Of a stretch of 13,645 bases of DNA, positions 1-7,315 are shown one piece after another. The position numbers and the translations under genes are program-made. The DNA lies in assembly GCA_027017025.1 (NCBI GenBank), contig JALURH010000085.1, forward strand, positions 19,769 through 33,413, written 5' to 3'. The notes beneath the pieces were generated by a model. The model saw only the letters and a list, made by a program, of their open reading frames with translations. It was not told where the DNA came from and did not search any database. This stretch comes from Thermofilaceae archaeon. GTDB lineage: Archaea > Thermoproteota > Thermoprotei > Thermofilales > Thermofilaceae. Every line of letters starts with the position of its first letter. The stretch's first letter is position 1.

Positions 1-2148
1 CTCCTTAGGGTCCAACTCCAGGATTATACCATAAGAGTAATCCTCGTAAAGACCAGAGACACTTGAAGGAACCTCTATGATTCTTCTCCTCTTAAGAATA
101 AGGGTGCCTTGAGGAGTATCTACTAGCCTGCCTCCTTCGCCTTCAACTATCCATATTACTTTATATGGGATTTTTGTGAAGCGTCCAAAACCTTCGGTGG
201 GTGGTTTGACGTTACATATGGATTCTGACCATATTTTTCCTCTAATGTAGTCGTAGAAGATGTTAGGTTTTTCGCCCCAATGAGTTTTAATTTTTCTATA
301 CTCCTCATACGCTAATGCAAGTGGATCAATGTTTAATAATGTTGTTTCACTTATTTTAGCTATCTTTACTGTTCTTACGGTTCTTCCACTTTTCCCTCCG
401 AGTTCTAGTCCTATAACTATTCCATCATTGGAGTAGTCAAAACATCCTGTCTGAAACTTTTCGACAAGATCGCTAAATGATATATCCTCTAGATATCTTA
501 AACCACCATTACCTACTAAGGCTCTCTTTATACCAAAAGGAGGAGCAAATTCGTAAAAATTGATATTATACCAGGCCTTAGCTCCTCTCTTAGTTAGCTC
601 TGGTCCTCTAATAAAGCCAAGCTTCTCTAGAAGCTCTCTTTCTTCCTTATCCAGCTTCCATCCAGCTTTAAACTTAAATAATGCGAAGAACATTAAACCA
701 TATTTATTATCTTTATTTACGACCACCTTCTCTAGAGGTAGCTCGATCCAAGATCTAAATACATCTATTCCTCTAGATAGAAGCTCTCTATCCCATCTTG
801 ATCCAGGGATAATGATAGTCTCTGAGACCTCCATATTTTCTCTTCTACCCTTTCTACCCTCTCTCTGTTTATACTCTCTTACATCCTCTGGAAGCCCTAC
901 ATGTATAATTCGTATAACTGTCCCAATATCTATACCCTGAGATAGGGTTCTAGGCGAAAAAATAATCTTGATTAACCCTTCTCTAGCTTTCCTTTCTATT
1001 TCTGCTCTCTTAGTTTTAGATATTAAATGATGATGGGATGCAAGCATTGTTCTTTCCTTACTTGATAAGGAATTTCTTAGTTTCCTATAGAGCTCTTCTG
1101 CCTTCGAAATACTCCGAGTAAAAACTATCGTAACTCCTTTATCTTGTAAATAGTTCTTTAAGATCTCAACGTAATCTATAGTGGGTAAAGGTATCTCAAT
1201 GCCTAGCGATTGCAGAATATATGTAATTTTGTATACGTTCCTGGTAAAAAGGCTGTAGTCCTCTAAAGCGTTTATTATATCACGGCTAACTCCCTCCGTC
1301 TCTAAGATACCTTTATATTCCCTAGCCCTTCTCCATATTTCATAAAGATTTTTTCCTAATATTATGATGACGCGGTTTTTCACTCTAAATGGTTTTCCAT
1401 CAATTACTTTAAAATCTCTCCCAGTAATATCCTTAAGAATTAACCCCAGTTCCTCTGGATTACCGAGAGTAGCCGTTAATATTACAACCTGTAAGTTATT
1501 CTCGCTAACCATATTTATGATATTTATTAAGGATAATAGCAATGATATTGCCCTGGGATCATAGAAGTCTAGTTCATCAATAACTAATAGCTCTAGTTTT
1601 CTTAGAAAATCTATAAACAAGCTTCTAGCAGGTGTACTAGCTATACGTTTTATATCTACTAGCAAGAAAGCTGGGTTAGTAACCACTAGATCAGATTCCT
1701 TTAATCTCTTCCTAATATCAGCAGTCTTAAGCCCAGCGTCTGCTAATTGTTGTCTTTTAATGGAATCTATGGCCTCTAACTTGAAATCTAATGCCTTGCT
1801 ATAGTCTCTGAGTCTTCTTACCTGGTCATTTGATAAAGCTAAAGTGGGATATATCACTAATGTTTTTTTCCTTTCTTTAATAGAGTATAAGACCCACGCT
1901 TCTGTTTTTCCACTTCCTGTTCCAGCTTTTAAGATAACATTATATCCCATCAGCAAGGCTTCATATGCCTGATACTGGTGTCTGAACAGCTTTTTATTAG
2001 CGATAAAAGCTGAATGTCCATAACCTTCCCGTAATCTAGGTAATATATCGCTAAACCTTATTTCTACATACTCTGGTTTTATCGCTGACTCTTCATAGCT
2101 ATAGAACTCATAACCAAGTCTGCTCAACACTTCTCTACTCTCAATCAT
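1..2148 (-). CDS. DEAD/DEAH-type superfamily 2 helicase, 3' end cut by the window
   Basis: An open frame runs from ATG at 2148 to the window edge without a stop: 716 codons, C-terminus missing. Two RecA-like domains are readable: Walker A AGTGSGKT (residues 75-82), motif Ia YPTLAL, motif II DELD (191-194), motif III TAT (225-227), motif IV TIVFTRS, motif V QGIDIG (404-409) and motif VI QREGRKGRR (428-436). It should be an ATP-dependent DNA or RNA translocase. The order of motifs, the GIDIG block and the AEELYRKL helix resemble the Hrq1/MrfA/Lhr-like group of repair helicases more than ordinary DEAD-box RNA helicases, but that placement is inference. Motif II ends in Asp where these relatives usually have His. 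About 280 residues after motif VI resemble nothing I recognise. The gene is divergent from the membrane protein at 2211. ATG 2148 is preferred; an in-frame TTG at 2157 is possible. Confidence 0.88.
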   Translation of the reverse strand, partial: MIESREVLSRLGYEFYSYEESAIKPEYVEIRFSDILPRLREGYGHSAFIANKKLFRHQYQAYEALLMGYNVILKAGTGSGKTEAWVLYSIKERKKTLVIYPTLALSNDQVRRLRDYSKALDFKLEAIDSIKRQQLADAGLKTADIRKRLKESDLVVTNPAFLLVDIKRIASTPARSLFIDFLRKLELLVIDELDFYDPRAISLLLSLINIINMVSENNLQVVILTATLGNPEELGLILKDITGRDFKVIDGKPFRVKNRVIIILGKNLYEIWRRAREYKGILETEGVSRDIINALEDYSLFTRNVYKITYILQSLGIEIPLPTIDYVEILKNYLQDKGVTIVFTRSISKAEELYRKLRNSLSSKERTMLASHHHLISKTKRAEIERKAREGLIKIIFSPRTLSQGIDIGTVIRIIHVGLPEDVREYKQREGRKGRRENMEVSETIIIPGSRWDRELLSRGIDVFRSWIELPLEKVVVNKDNKYGLMFFALFKFKAGWKLDKEERELLEKLGFIRGPELTKRGAKAWYNINFYEFAPPFGIKRALVGNGGLRYLEDISFSDLVEKFQTGCFDYSNDGIVIGLELGGKSGRTVRTVKIAKISETTLLNIDPLALAYEEYRKIKTHWGEKPNIFYDYIRGKIWSESICNVKPPTEGFGRFTKIPYKVIWIVEGEGGRLVDTPQGTLILKRRRIIEVPSSVSGLYEDYSYGIILELDPKE

Positions 2149-2210
2149 TTCTGCCAAAGCCCTCAGCAATGTTTATTCTAATAATTTAAAGCAGCGCAGA
2201 CATTTATTCG
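2149..2210. promoter_or_regulatory. Divergent promoter region between helicase and VTT-like gene
   Basis: This is a 62-base gap between two divergent genes. On the plus strand the A/T box ATAATTTAAA at 2181-2190 is centred about 26 bases before GTG 2211, the spacing expected for leaderless archaeal transcription. On the minus strand a weaker A/T box (GAATAAAC, about 2171-2178) lies at a similar distance from ATG 2148. The two core promoters nearly touch, so their transcription may compete. Confidence 0.5.
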
Positions 2211-2909
2211 GTGATGTCAGATATAATCTCTTGGCTAATTAATATTGCTAACTCATTCGGTGGATACCTAGGTATATTTATAATTTCCATTCTAGGCAAC
2301 CTGATACCCTTTATACCAATACCCTACCTCGTAGCCGTTTATCTTTATTCAGCATATATTCCCGGATCAAATCCAGTCTTAGTAGGGATGGTAAGTGGAT
2401 TAGGAGGGGGCTTAGGGAAACTTATAGTTTTCGTTATAAGTTATGGTGCTTCTCACCTCGTTCCCGAGGAGAAAATGAAGCAGTTCATAACATTAAAGAA
2501 GATGCTGGGTAACTATGGTGCTCTAGCTGTGTTTATTTTTGCCGCAACACCTTCCCCTGATGATGTAGTTATAGCTTTGCTCGGTATAATGAGATATAAT
2601 GTAACTAAGTTCTTTGTTAGTGTAACTCTAGGAAAAATAGTGATAAGCATCTTAACAGCATATCTTGGAAAATCTATCGTAATTATTCTTGGTGAAGAAA
2701 ATTTCTGGTATAGTCTTATTATATCAATAGCTATCTTCACTATAGCAATGATAGTTATAACACTCTTAGACTGGATGAAAATCATGGAAAACGTAACAGA
2801 ACTTGGCTGGAGAGGTTTTCTTAAAAGGATTCGGGAAAGAGGTGTAGAAGAGTTCATTATCTCTGCAAGGAGGAAGAGAGATACGAAATGTAAGGGTAAA
2901 AGCTCCTAG
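2211..2909 (+). CDS. VTT/DedA-like integral membrane protein
   Basis: A hydrophobic protein of about 232 residues with the layout of the VTT (SNARE-associated/DedA) family. It has a first membrane segment with a proline-broken stretch (GNLIPFIPIPYLVAV, about 29-43), a glycine-rich segment (GLGGGLGKLIVFVISYG, about 63-79), a central ALAVFIFAATPSPDD element matching the family's second re-entrant region (about 104-118), a segment ending GKIVISILTAYLG, and a last helix (about 166-185). A basic tail of about 40 residues ends on the cytoplasmic side by the positive-inside rule. DedA-type proteins are linked to lipid or undecaprenyl-phosphate transport in bacteria; the archaeal substrate is unknown. 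The frame opens with GTG-ATG, and ATG 2214 is equally likely as the start. No Shine-Dalgarno motif is seen, which fits a leaderless message. Confidence 0.72.
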   Translation: MMSDIISWLINIANSFGGYLGIFIISILGNLIPFIPIPYLVAVYLYSAYIPGSNPVLVGMVSGLGGGLGKLIVFVISYGASHLVPEEKMKQFITLKKMLGNYGALAVFIFAATPSPDDVVIALLGIMRYNVTKFFVSVTLGKIVISILTAYLGKSIVIILGEENFWYSLIISIAIFTIAMIVITLLDWMKIMENVTELGWRGFLKRIRERGVEEFIISARRKRDTKCKGKSS

Positions 2910-2930
2910 ACATCTTATTTTGATTCCTAT

Positions 2931-2940
2931 AATTTTAAAT
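2931..2940 (+). promoter_or_regulatory. TATA-like box before the small four-cysteine gene
   Basis: AATTTTAAAT is centred about 29 bases before ATG 2965. It argues for a separate leaderless message starting at that ATG. The frame also has an upstream TTG at 2920, which would place the box inside the gene. Confidence 0.45.
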
Positions 2941-2964
2941 TGGACCAGGAAAGTAGATTTATTA

Positions 2965-3216
2965 ATGTCCAGCTGGAAATTTGAAATTCCTGTTATAAAG
3001 CTTGAAAGATCCATGAGAGTTCCGAGGGAATTAACTAATCAGCTAAAGGGAATACTCTCTAGGAAAATGATAAGTAATATGAAAAGGGAGGCTATAGACT
3101 GTCCTATATTAAATAAAAGAGTGTCTTTTCTCCAATGCTATTTCTGTCCGAATTTTGTTCGGCGAGTACGTGGAATAGTATATTGTAGAGGGGAAAAACT
3201 AAGTGACGTGGTATGA
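2965..3216 (+). CDS. Small four-cysteine (zinc-ribbon-like) protein of unknown function
   Basis: I do not recognise this family. ATG 2965 gives 83 residues; an in-frame TTG at 2920 would add 15, but the TATA-like box at 2931-2940 supports the ATG. The N-terminal half is basic and probably helical. The C-terminal half holds four cysteines spaced C-x11-C-x2-C-x12-C, with CYFC in the middle and a VYCRG ending, which looks like a zinc or iron-sulfur binding knuckle. The last 14 bases overlap the start of the phosphatase gene, and the Shine-Dalgarno motif of that gene lies inside this one, so the two are almost certainly translated from one message. It may be a partner or regulator of the phosphatase, by context only. 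Confidence 0.6.
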   Translation: MSSWKFEIPVIKLERSMRVPRELTNQLKGILSRKMISNMKREAIDCPILNKRVSFLQCYFCPNFVRRVRGIVYCRGEKLSDVV

Positions 3217-4048
3217 AAGACTGTTAGAGGCTCCAATTAAAGATTATAGTAGACTTATGATACCTAAAGATAAGCTACTTGAACTGCTGGATAATGTAAA
3301 GAGCCTCTTTAATAATGTTGCACAATTAATTGAGATAGATGCTGAAAACATTCTAGTTATAGGAGATACCCATGGTGATGTAAAAACATCTATTAATGCA
3401 CTTAGTAAGAAAGTAAGGGTAAAAGTATTTCTTGGCGACTACGTCGATAGAGGACCCTATCAAATAGAGAACATAAACCTACTGTTACTGCATCTAGCAG
3501 CTGGCCATGATATCGTGTTGTTAAGAGGGAATCATGAATCACCACTAATGAATGAAATATATGGTTTTGAGGAACTAGTTGCTAGTGTATATGGATGGGA
3601 TACCTATCGGTTTTACGCTGAAGTATTTTCTAATATGCCCTATGCTGCGCTAATAAATAATAGTATTCTCGGTCTTCACGGAGGATTACCAGAAAATCTA
3701 GAAAAACTTGAAGATATTAAAGATCTTCCCAAGAATGATATAATACCATCTAATCCTATTGCCTTTGAAATTTTATGGAATGATCCGGATGAAGGTGTCA
3801 AATATTTTTCTCCTAGCTTGAGGGGGGGAGGAGCTAAGTACTTTGGAGAAAAACCACTGCAAAAATTTCTGAAAGAGAATAATTTATCCTATATGGTTAG
3901 AGCACATGAACCCTATCCCAACGGCATCCAAACATTCTTTAACGGATCTTTAATAACCGTCTTTAGTTGTAGGTACTACCCTATTTCAGAGCCCAAAGGG
4001 CTTCTAATAGATAAAAATAATAGGTGGGAGCCAGTATCACTTCTATAA
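3203..4048 (+). CDS. PPP-family serine/threonine protein phosphatase
   Basis: A metallophosphatase of 281 residues, close to the usual size of archaeal PPP enzymes (PP1/PP2A-like). The signature blocks are intact: GDTHGD (54-59), GDYVDRG (78-84), RGNHE (108-112) and LHGG (158-161), plus a late RAHEP (His235). Together these supply the Asp, His and Asn ligands of the two-metal site and the catalytic His of the GNHE block. It should dephosphorylate Ser/Thr on cytosolic proteins. The start is GTG 3203, supported by GAGGGG at 3188-3193, nine bases upstream, one of the clearer ribosome sites in the window; the strong site fits translational coupling to the preceding gene. It ends three bases before the oppositely directed nrdD stop codon. 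Confidence 0.9.
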   Translation: MTWYERLLEAPIKDYSRLMIPKDKLLELLDNVKSLFNNVAQLIEIDAENILVIGDTHGDVKTSINALSKKVRVKVFLGDYVDRGPYQIENINLLLLHLAAGHDIVLLRGNHESPLMNEIYGFEELVASVYGWDTYRFYAEVFSNMPYAALINNSILGLHGGLPENLEKLEDIKDLPKNDIIPSNPIAFEILWNDPDEGVKYFSPSLRGGGAKYFGEKPLQKFLKENNLSYMVRAHEPYPNGIQTFFNGSLITVFSCRYYPISEPKGLLIDKNNRWEPVSLL

Positions 4049-4051
4049 GTA

Positions 4052-5965
4052 CTAAACGCCGCGATACGTGACTCTAAGCTTAAATTCGGCTTTCTTACCA
4101 GGATTCCAATTCCTGACTGGTCTATAGTATCCAACTATTCTGCTCCATATTTCTGTTTCAGATCCGCATTTTAGACATGTAAAGTGTGCGCCAATAGAGT
4201 TCCAACCACACGTTCTACAGACAGTTATCGTCGGTGTAATACTGAAGTATACAACTTTCGTATTTTCAACTATCTTCCTAATAAGATTCCTCAATGCAGA
4301 TGGGTCTGGTTGCTCAGCCAAAAATAGATGCATCATTACTCCACCAGTGAACTCCTGCTGAACCTCGCCTTCCCATATGGCTCTCCTATATATTGGTACA
4401 TCGGCATAATATGGTACTACGCTGTTACTGTAGAAAGGTGCTATTCCATCTGAGGGAATAGCTATCTCCCCCCTCCTATATTCCTCTTTGAAAAGCTCCA
4501 TATCTAGAGATGCTAATCTATAACCGGTGGATTCTCCAGGTATCTCCTCAACATTGTAGAGATAACCGTCGCTTTCCTCGAACTCTTTAATCCTCTTCCT
4601 TATATATGAAACCATCTCTTTCTCAATACTTATAGCTTCCTGCATCTCCTTATATGATCCATTAATCCATAGCTCCGGATTACGCATAAAATTGGCTGCT
4701 GCCTCGGGGAGACCTATTATACCTATAGTATTAAAGTGATTGCGGAAGTGCCCTAAGTACGTCTTGGTTAGGGGCATAAGACCAGAGTCTATATTCACCT
4801 CATACCTTCTTCTCCAAGTAAGTAAAATCTTTCTGGCATGCTTTAATTGACTATTAACTAACGACTCAAATTTATCCCATTCACCCTTGCTTAAAAATGC
4901 TATACGTGGCATATTTAATGTAACAACGCCTATACTGCCTGTAGCATCCGGAAGAGCCCATATACCAAAAGATGTCCTCCCCCTCTCTAACAGTTTTCTC
5001 GTTGCATCATCAATTGTTTTATCGGTAAACTTGAGTGTGAATACCCCATTTCTGGACAGCACATGGTTCACGTCTATTGTAAGTCTACAACACATAGCGT
5101 ATAAGGCTTCTACATTACTTGAATATCCATTCAGTAGATATGCCGTCCCCTTCCTTGCTAATGTCTCAAATATCAGATCCGTTAATTCCCCCCATCTTCT
5201 CCCGTTCCAGTCAAAATTTTTTGTAAGCATTATAGTTGGTATAGGGAAAGTAAAGGGTTGTCCGTATGCGTCTCCTTCATAGTATAACTCAAAGAGTGCT
5301 CTATTAACAGTAACTGCTTCTTCTATGAAATCTCCTAAATGTCCTACCTTTTTACCACCGATATATGCCTCTCCCTCCAGCATATCTTTGCTTGTATCAA
5401 GAACTACTGTTATGTTAGTAAAGGGACTCTGGTATCCAGCTCTTGCAGGATAATTTAATTCGAAGAGCATGCCTTGTAGTATTTGTTTAACTTTTTCATG
5501 ACTTAAACCATCGTATCTTACGAAGGGCGCTACATATATATCAAATGCCGAAATTGCTTGTGCACCCGTCCACTCTTGAGCACCCATGAAAAAGAAATTA
5601 ACTAGGTGGGCAACCGCTGTGTCTAAATGTTTAGCTGGTTTTGAGACCACAGTAGGTGTTTTTAATCCATTCTCAAGTATTCTCTTATAACTCCACCCAG
5701 CACAATATGGTATCCAGAGACTATCTGGGAGCTTATGTATGTGAATATTTCCTCGATAGTGTGCTTCAACAGCTCCAGGTGGAAGAAAATGTTTCAGCAC
5801 ATCTTGCCTCTTTACAAATTTTTCAAATAGGAAATTTCTGAAATTACTATAGCTAATATTGTTGTTAGCATTCTCGTGGATCTCCCAATCCGCTCTCTTT
5901 AAATAACTTTCTTCAACCTCTTTTACGATATTAGAGTCTCTATCCTTTAATCTCTGGATTTCCAT
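4052..5965 (-). CDS. nrdD: Anaerobic (class III) ribonucleoside-triphosphate reductase
   Basis: Reduces ribonucleoside triphosphates to deoxyribonucleotides by glycyl-radical chemistry. The C-terminus has the zinc site C-x2-C-x10-C-x2-C (Cys583, 586, 597, 600) followed by the radical loop RIVGYYRPVRNW, putting the radical at Gly612. The thiyl cysteine region PYCAGW (Cys88) and the conserved MCCRLT (Cys292/293) are present. At 637 residues it is shorter than the E. coli enzyme (712) and begins directly with the YLKRADWEIHENAN region, so the N-terminal ATP-cone that controls overall activity appears to be absent. No nrdG-like activase gene is in the window, although the radical form needs one. 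The start ATG has GAGGT at 5972-5976, six bases upstream. Enzymes of this type are destroyed by oxygen, which implies an anaerobe. Confidence 0.96.
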   Translation of the reverse strand: MEIQRLKDRDSNIVKEVEESYLKRADWEIHENANNNISYSNFRNFLFEKFVKRQDVLKHFLPPGAVEAHYRGNIHIHKLPDSLWIPYCAGWSYKRILENGLKTPTVVSKPAKHLDTAVAHLVNFFFMGAQEWTGAQAISAFDIYVAPFVRYDGLSHEKVKQILQGMLFELNYPARAGYQSPFTNITVVLDTSKDMLEGEAYIGGKKVGHLGDFIEEAVTVNRALFELYYEGDAYGQPFTFPIPTIMLTKNFDWNGRRWGELTDLIFETLARKGTAYLLNGYSSNVEALYAMCCRLTIDVNHVLSRNGVFTLKFTDKTIDDATRKLLERGRTSFGIWALPDATGSIGVVTLNMPRIAFLSKGEWDKFESLVNSQLKHARKILLTWRRRYEVNIDSGLMPLTKTYLGHFRNHFNTIGIIGLPEAAANFMRNPELWINGSYKEMQEAISIEKEMVSYIRKRIKEFEESDGYLYNVEEIPGESTGYRLASLDMELFKEEYRRGEIAIPSDGIAPFYSNSVVPYYADVPIYRRAIWEGEVQQEFTGGVMMHLFLAEQPDPSALRNLIRKIVENTKVVYFSITPTITVCRTCGWNSIGAHFTCLKCGSETEIWSRIVGYYRPVRNWNPGKKAEFKLRVTYRGV

Positions 5966-6231
5966 AGTATAACCTCAAGAGGCACTAATGATGTTATTTT
6001 CCCTAAAAACGTAAATGAAGCCAATCTAAAGAATATTGTAAGTTAGTTCATTTATATAATTTTATCAAATTCAAATTAATTAGTTTAATTTAACAGCATA
6101 TGTGTTTTATTTAAACTTTCTATTCATATTATTTACTGTAATATTTCATTTTTATGTTCTCTGTTTACTTAAAGGCTAATTATACTAAAACTCCTTTTAT
6201 AAAAGCCTCATTTCTTCTGGAAAATTGAGTA
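5966..6231 (-). promoter_or_regulatory. nrdD upstream region with TATA box and ribosome site
   Basis: A very A/T-rich gap between moaC and nrdD, both on the minus strand. Reading toward nrdD there is a clean TATA box at 6051-6060 (ATTATATAAA), predicting a start near 6030 and a leader of roughly 60 bases, unusually long here, that ends in the GAGGT ribosome site at 5972-5976. Just upstream of the TATA box lies a 7-base inverted repeat (AAATTAA 6073-6079, TTAATTT 6085-6091). It could be an operator but is all A/T and may be chance. I see no coding sequence or RNA gene here. Confidence 0.5.
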
Positions 6232-6678
6232 CTATATCTCTTCCTTTTTCTTCCTCAGGACCTTGATATATTTGATATATGTACTGGGGTACTGTCCCCT
6301 TTCATCCTTCTCATACGCCTTTACCATATCCCAGATATTTAGTAATGCTATTGAAACTGAAGTAAGTGCTTCCATCTCAACGCCAGTTTTAGCAGTTGTT
6401 TTTACTGTAGATACCACTCTTATCCCCTCCTCCTCGATATTTACGTCGATACTTATTGAGGTTAAAGGTAGTGGATGACATAGTGGTAAGAGTTCCCATG
6501 TCTTCTTAGCTGCCATTATACCAGCTATTTGAGTAGTTGATAGTATATCGCCCTTCTCTATTTTTCCCCTAAGAATTCTTTCTATTGTTTCCTTCTTTAA
6601 TTTAATGAAACCTTCAGCTAAAGCTTCTCTATAAACAACATTCTTAGACGTTATATCTATCATTTTTATCCCACTCAT
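6232..6678 (-). CDS. moaC: Cyclic pyranopterin monophosphate synthase MoaC
   Basis: Acts with MoaA in the first step of molybdopterin synthesis, turning the rearranged GTP intermediate into cyclic pyranopterin monophosphate. At 148 residues it has the family length and its conserved blocks: MIDI (6-9), KGDILSTTQIAGIMAAKKT (42-60), PLCHPLPLT (65-73, holding the catalytic-pocket His) and KTGVEMEAL (97-105, after KTT at 93-95). It diverges from moaB, a second gene of the same pathway, with a shared 64-base promoter. The start is uncertain between ATG 6678 and ATG 6663: the TATA box near 6691-6698 is only about 17 bases from the first but about 32 from the second, so the shorter form starting MIDIT is possible. 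Confidence 0.95.
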   Translation of the reverse strand: MSGIKMIDITSKNVVYREALAEGFIKLKKETIERILRGKIEKGDILSTTQIAGIMAAKKTWELLPLCHPLPLTSISIDVNIEEEGIRVVSTVKTTAKTGVEMEALTSVSIALLNIWDMVKAYEKDERGQYPSTYIKYIKVLRKKKEEI

Positions 6679-6742
6679 GTATGATCCCAGTTATATATCC
6701 TCGCTAGGATATTATTATGAAACGGCTTACACATAATTCTAT
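6679..6742. promoter_or_regulatory. moaC/moaB divergent promoter with a perfect inverted repeat
   Basis: A 64-base region between the divergent moaC and moaB genes. An inverted repeat, ATATCCT (6695-6701) and AGGATAT (6706-6712), separated by CGCT, sits between two A/T boxes. On the minus strand TATATAA-like sequence at about 6691-6698 serves moaC. On the plus strand ATTATTATGA at 6711-6720 is centred about 27 bases before ATG 6743 of moaB. A protein bound at the repeat would cover or touch both TATA elements and could switch both genes together. The regulator is not identified. Confidence 0.5.
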
Positions 6743-7276
6743 ATGTGGGTAATTATGCATCCGCATAGGGATATTGTTCTTAAGAAAGAGACAATAAATT
6801 TTGCATTAATTACCGTAAGCTCCTCACGCTATAGAGCAAAAACTGCAGGCAAGGAGCTTAAGGATGATACACTCGATACTATAGTAGAAATCTTAAATCA
6901 AGACAAGTATAAATTAATTTATTATTCATTAATACCGGATAGTGAGATCAGTATATTACAGGAAGTATGTAGTATCTTAGAGAAAGATATTGATGTAGCC
7001 ATCTTCTCTGGAGGCACGGGGCCAGCGAGAACCGATAAAACTGTTGAGGTAATAAAACCCCTCTTTACAAAGGAGCTCGTAGGGTTTGGTGACATTTTTC
7101 GGTTCTTAAGTTACGATAAGATAGGTGCAGCAGCCTATTTTAGTAATGCCACAGCCGGAGTGATTTCTGGGAAAATATTCTTTATTTTACCCGGATCACC
7201 CAAAGCCGTAAAACTAGCTCTGGAAGATATTATACTTCCCGAGATTGACCATCTATTATACCTTATATATGAGTAG
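6743..7276 (+). CDS. moaB: MoaB/MogA-family molybdopterin adenylyltransferase
   Basis: Archaeal MoaB proteins adenylate molybdopterin ahead of metal insertion. The 177-residue protein shows the MoCF-binding fold signatures: NFALITVSSSRY near the N-terminus, the phosphate-binding loop FSGGTGPARTDKT (88-100), GFGDIFRFLSYDKIG (114-128) and LPGSP (149-153). The family's usual SRA before TAG is SNA here (134-136), a small departure at a normally conserved Arg. The first 15 residues look like a nonconserved extension; ATG 6755 (Met5) is an alternative start. The distance to the upstream A/T box favours leaderless initiation at 6743 or nearby. With moaC across the promoter, this implies molybdenum- or tungsten-pterin enzymes in the host. 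Confidence 0.92.
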   Translation: MWVIMHPHRDIVLKKETINFALITVSSSRYRAKTAGKELKDDTLDTIVEILNQDKYKLIYYSLIPDSEISILQEVCSILEKDIDVAIFSGGTGPARTDKTVEVIKPLFTKELVGFGDIFRFLSYDKIGAAAYFSNATAGVISGKIFFILPGSPKAVKLALEDIILPEIDHLLYLIYE

Positions 7277-7315
7277 ATAAATAGGACACATTTTCTAATA
7301 AAGAACGGTGACGCC

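Noticed and set aside
560..940. Plus-strand open frame of 126 codons
   Set aside because: It lies opposite the helicase frame, which carries all SF2 motifs through this stretch; the plus-strand product is Ser/Leu-rich with no recognisable motif.
4887..5282. Plus-strand open frame of 131 codons
   Set aside because: It is the antisense shadow of nrdD, whose conserved MCCRLT region lies in the same bases.
6073..6091. A/T-only inverted repeat upstream of nrdD as an operator
   Set aside because: Seven-base A/T palindromes are common in such A/T-rich DNA; it is mentioned under the nrdD upstream region but not claimed as a site.
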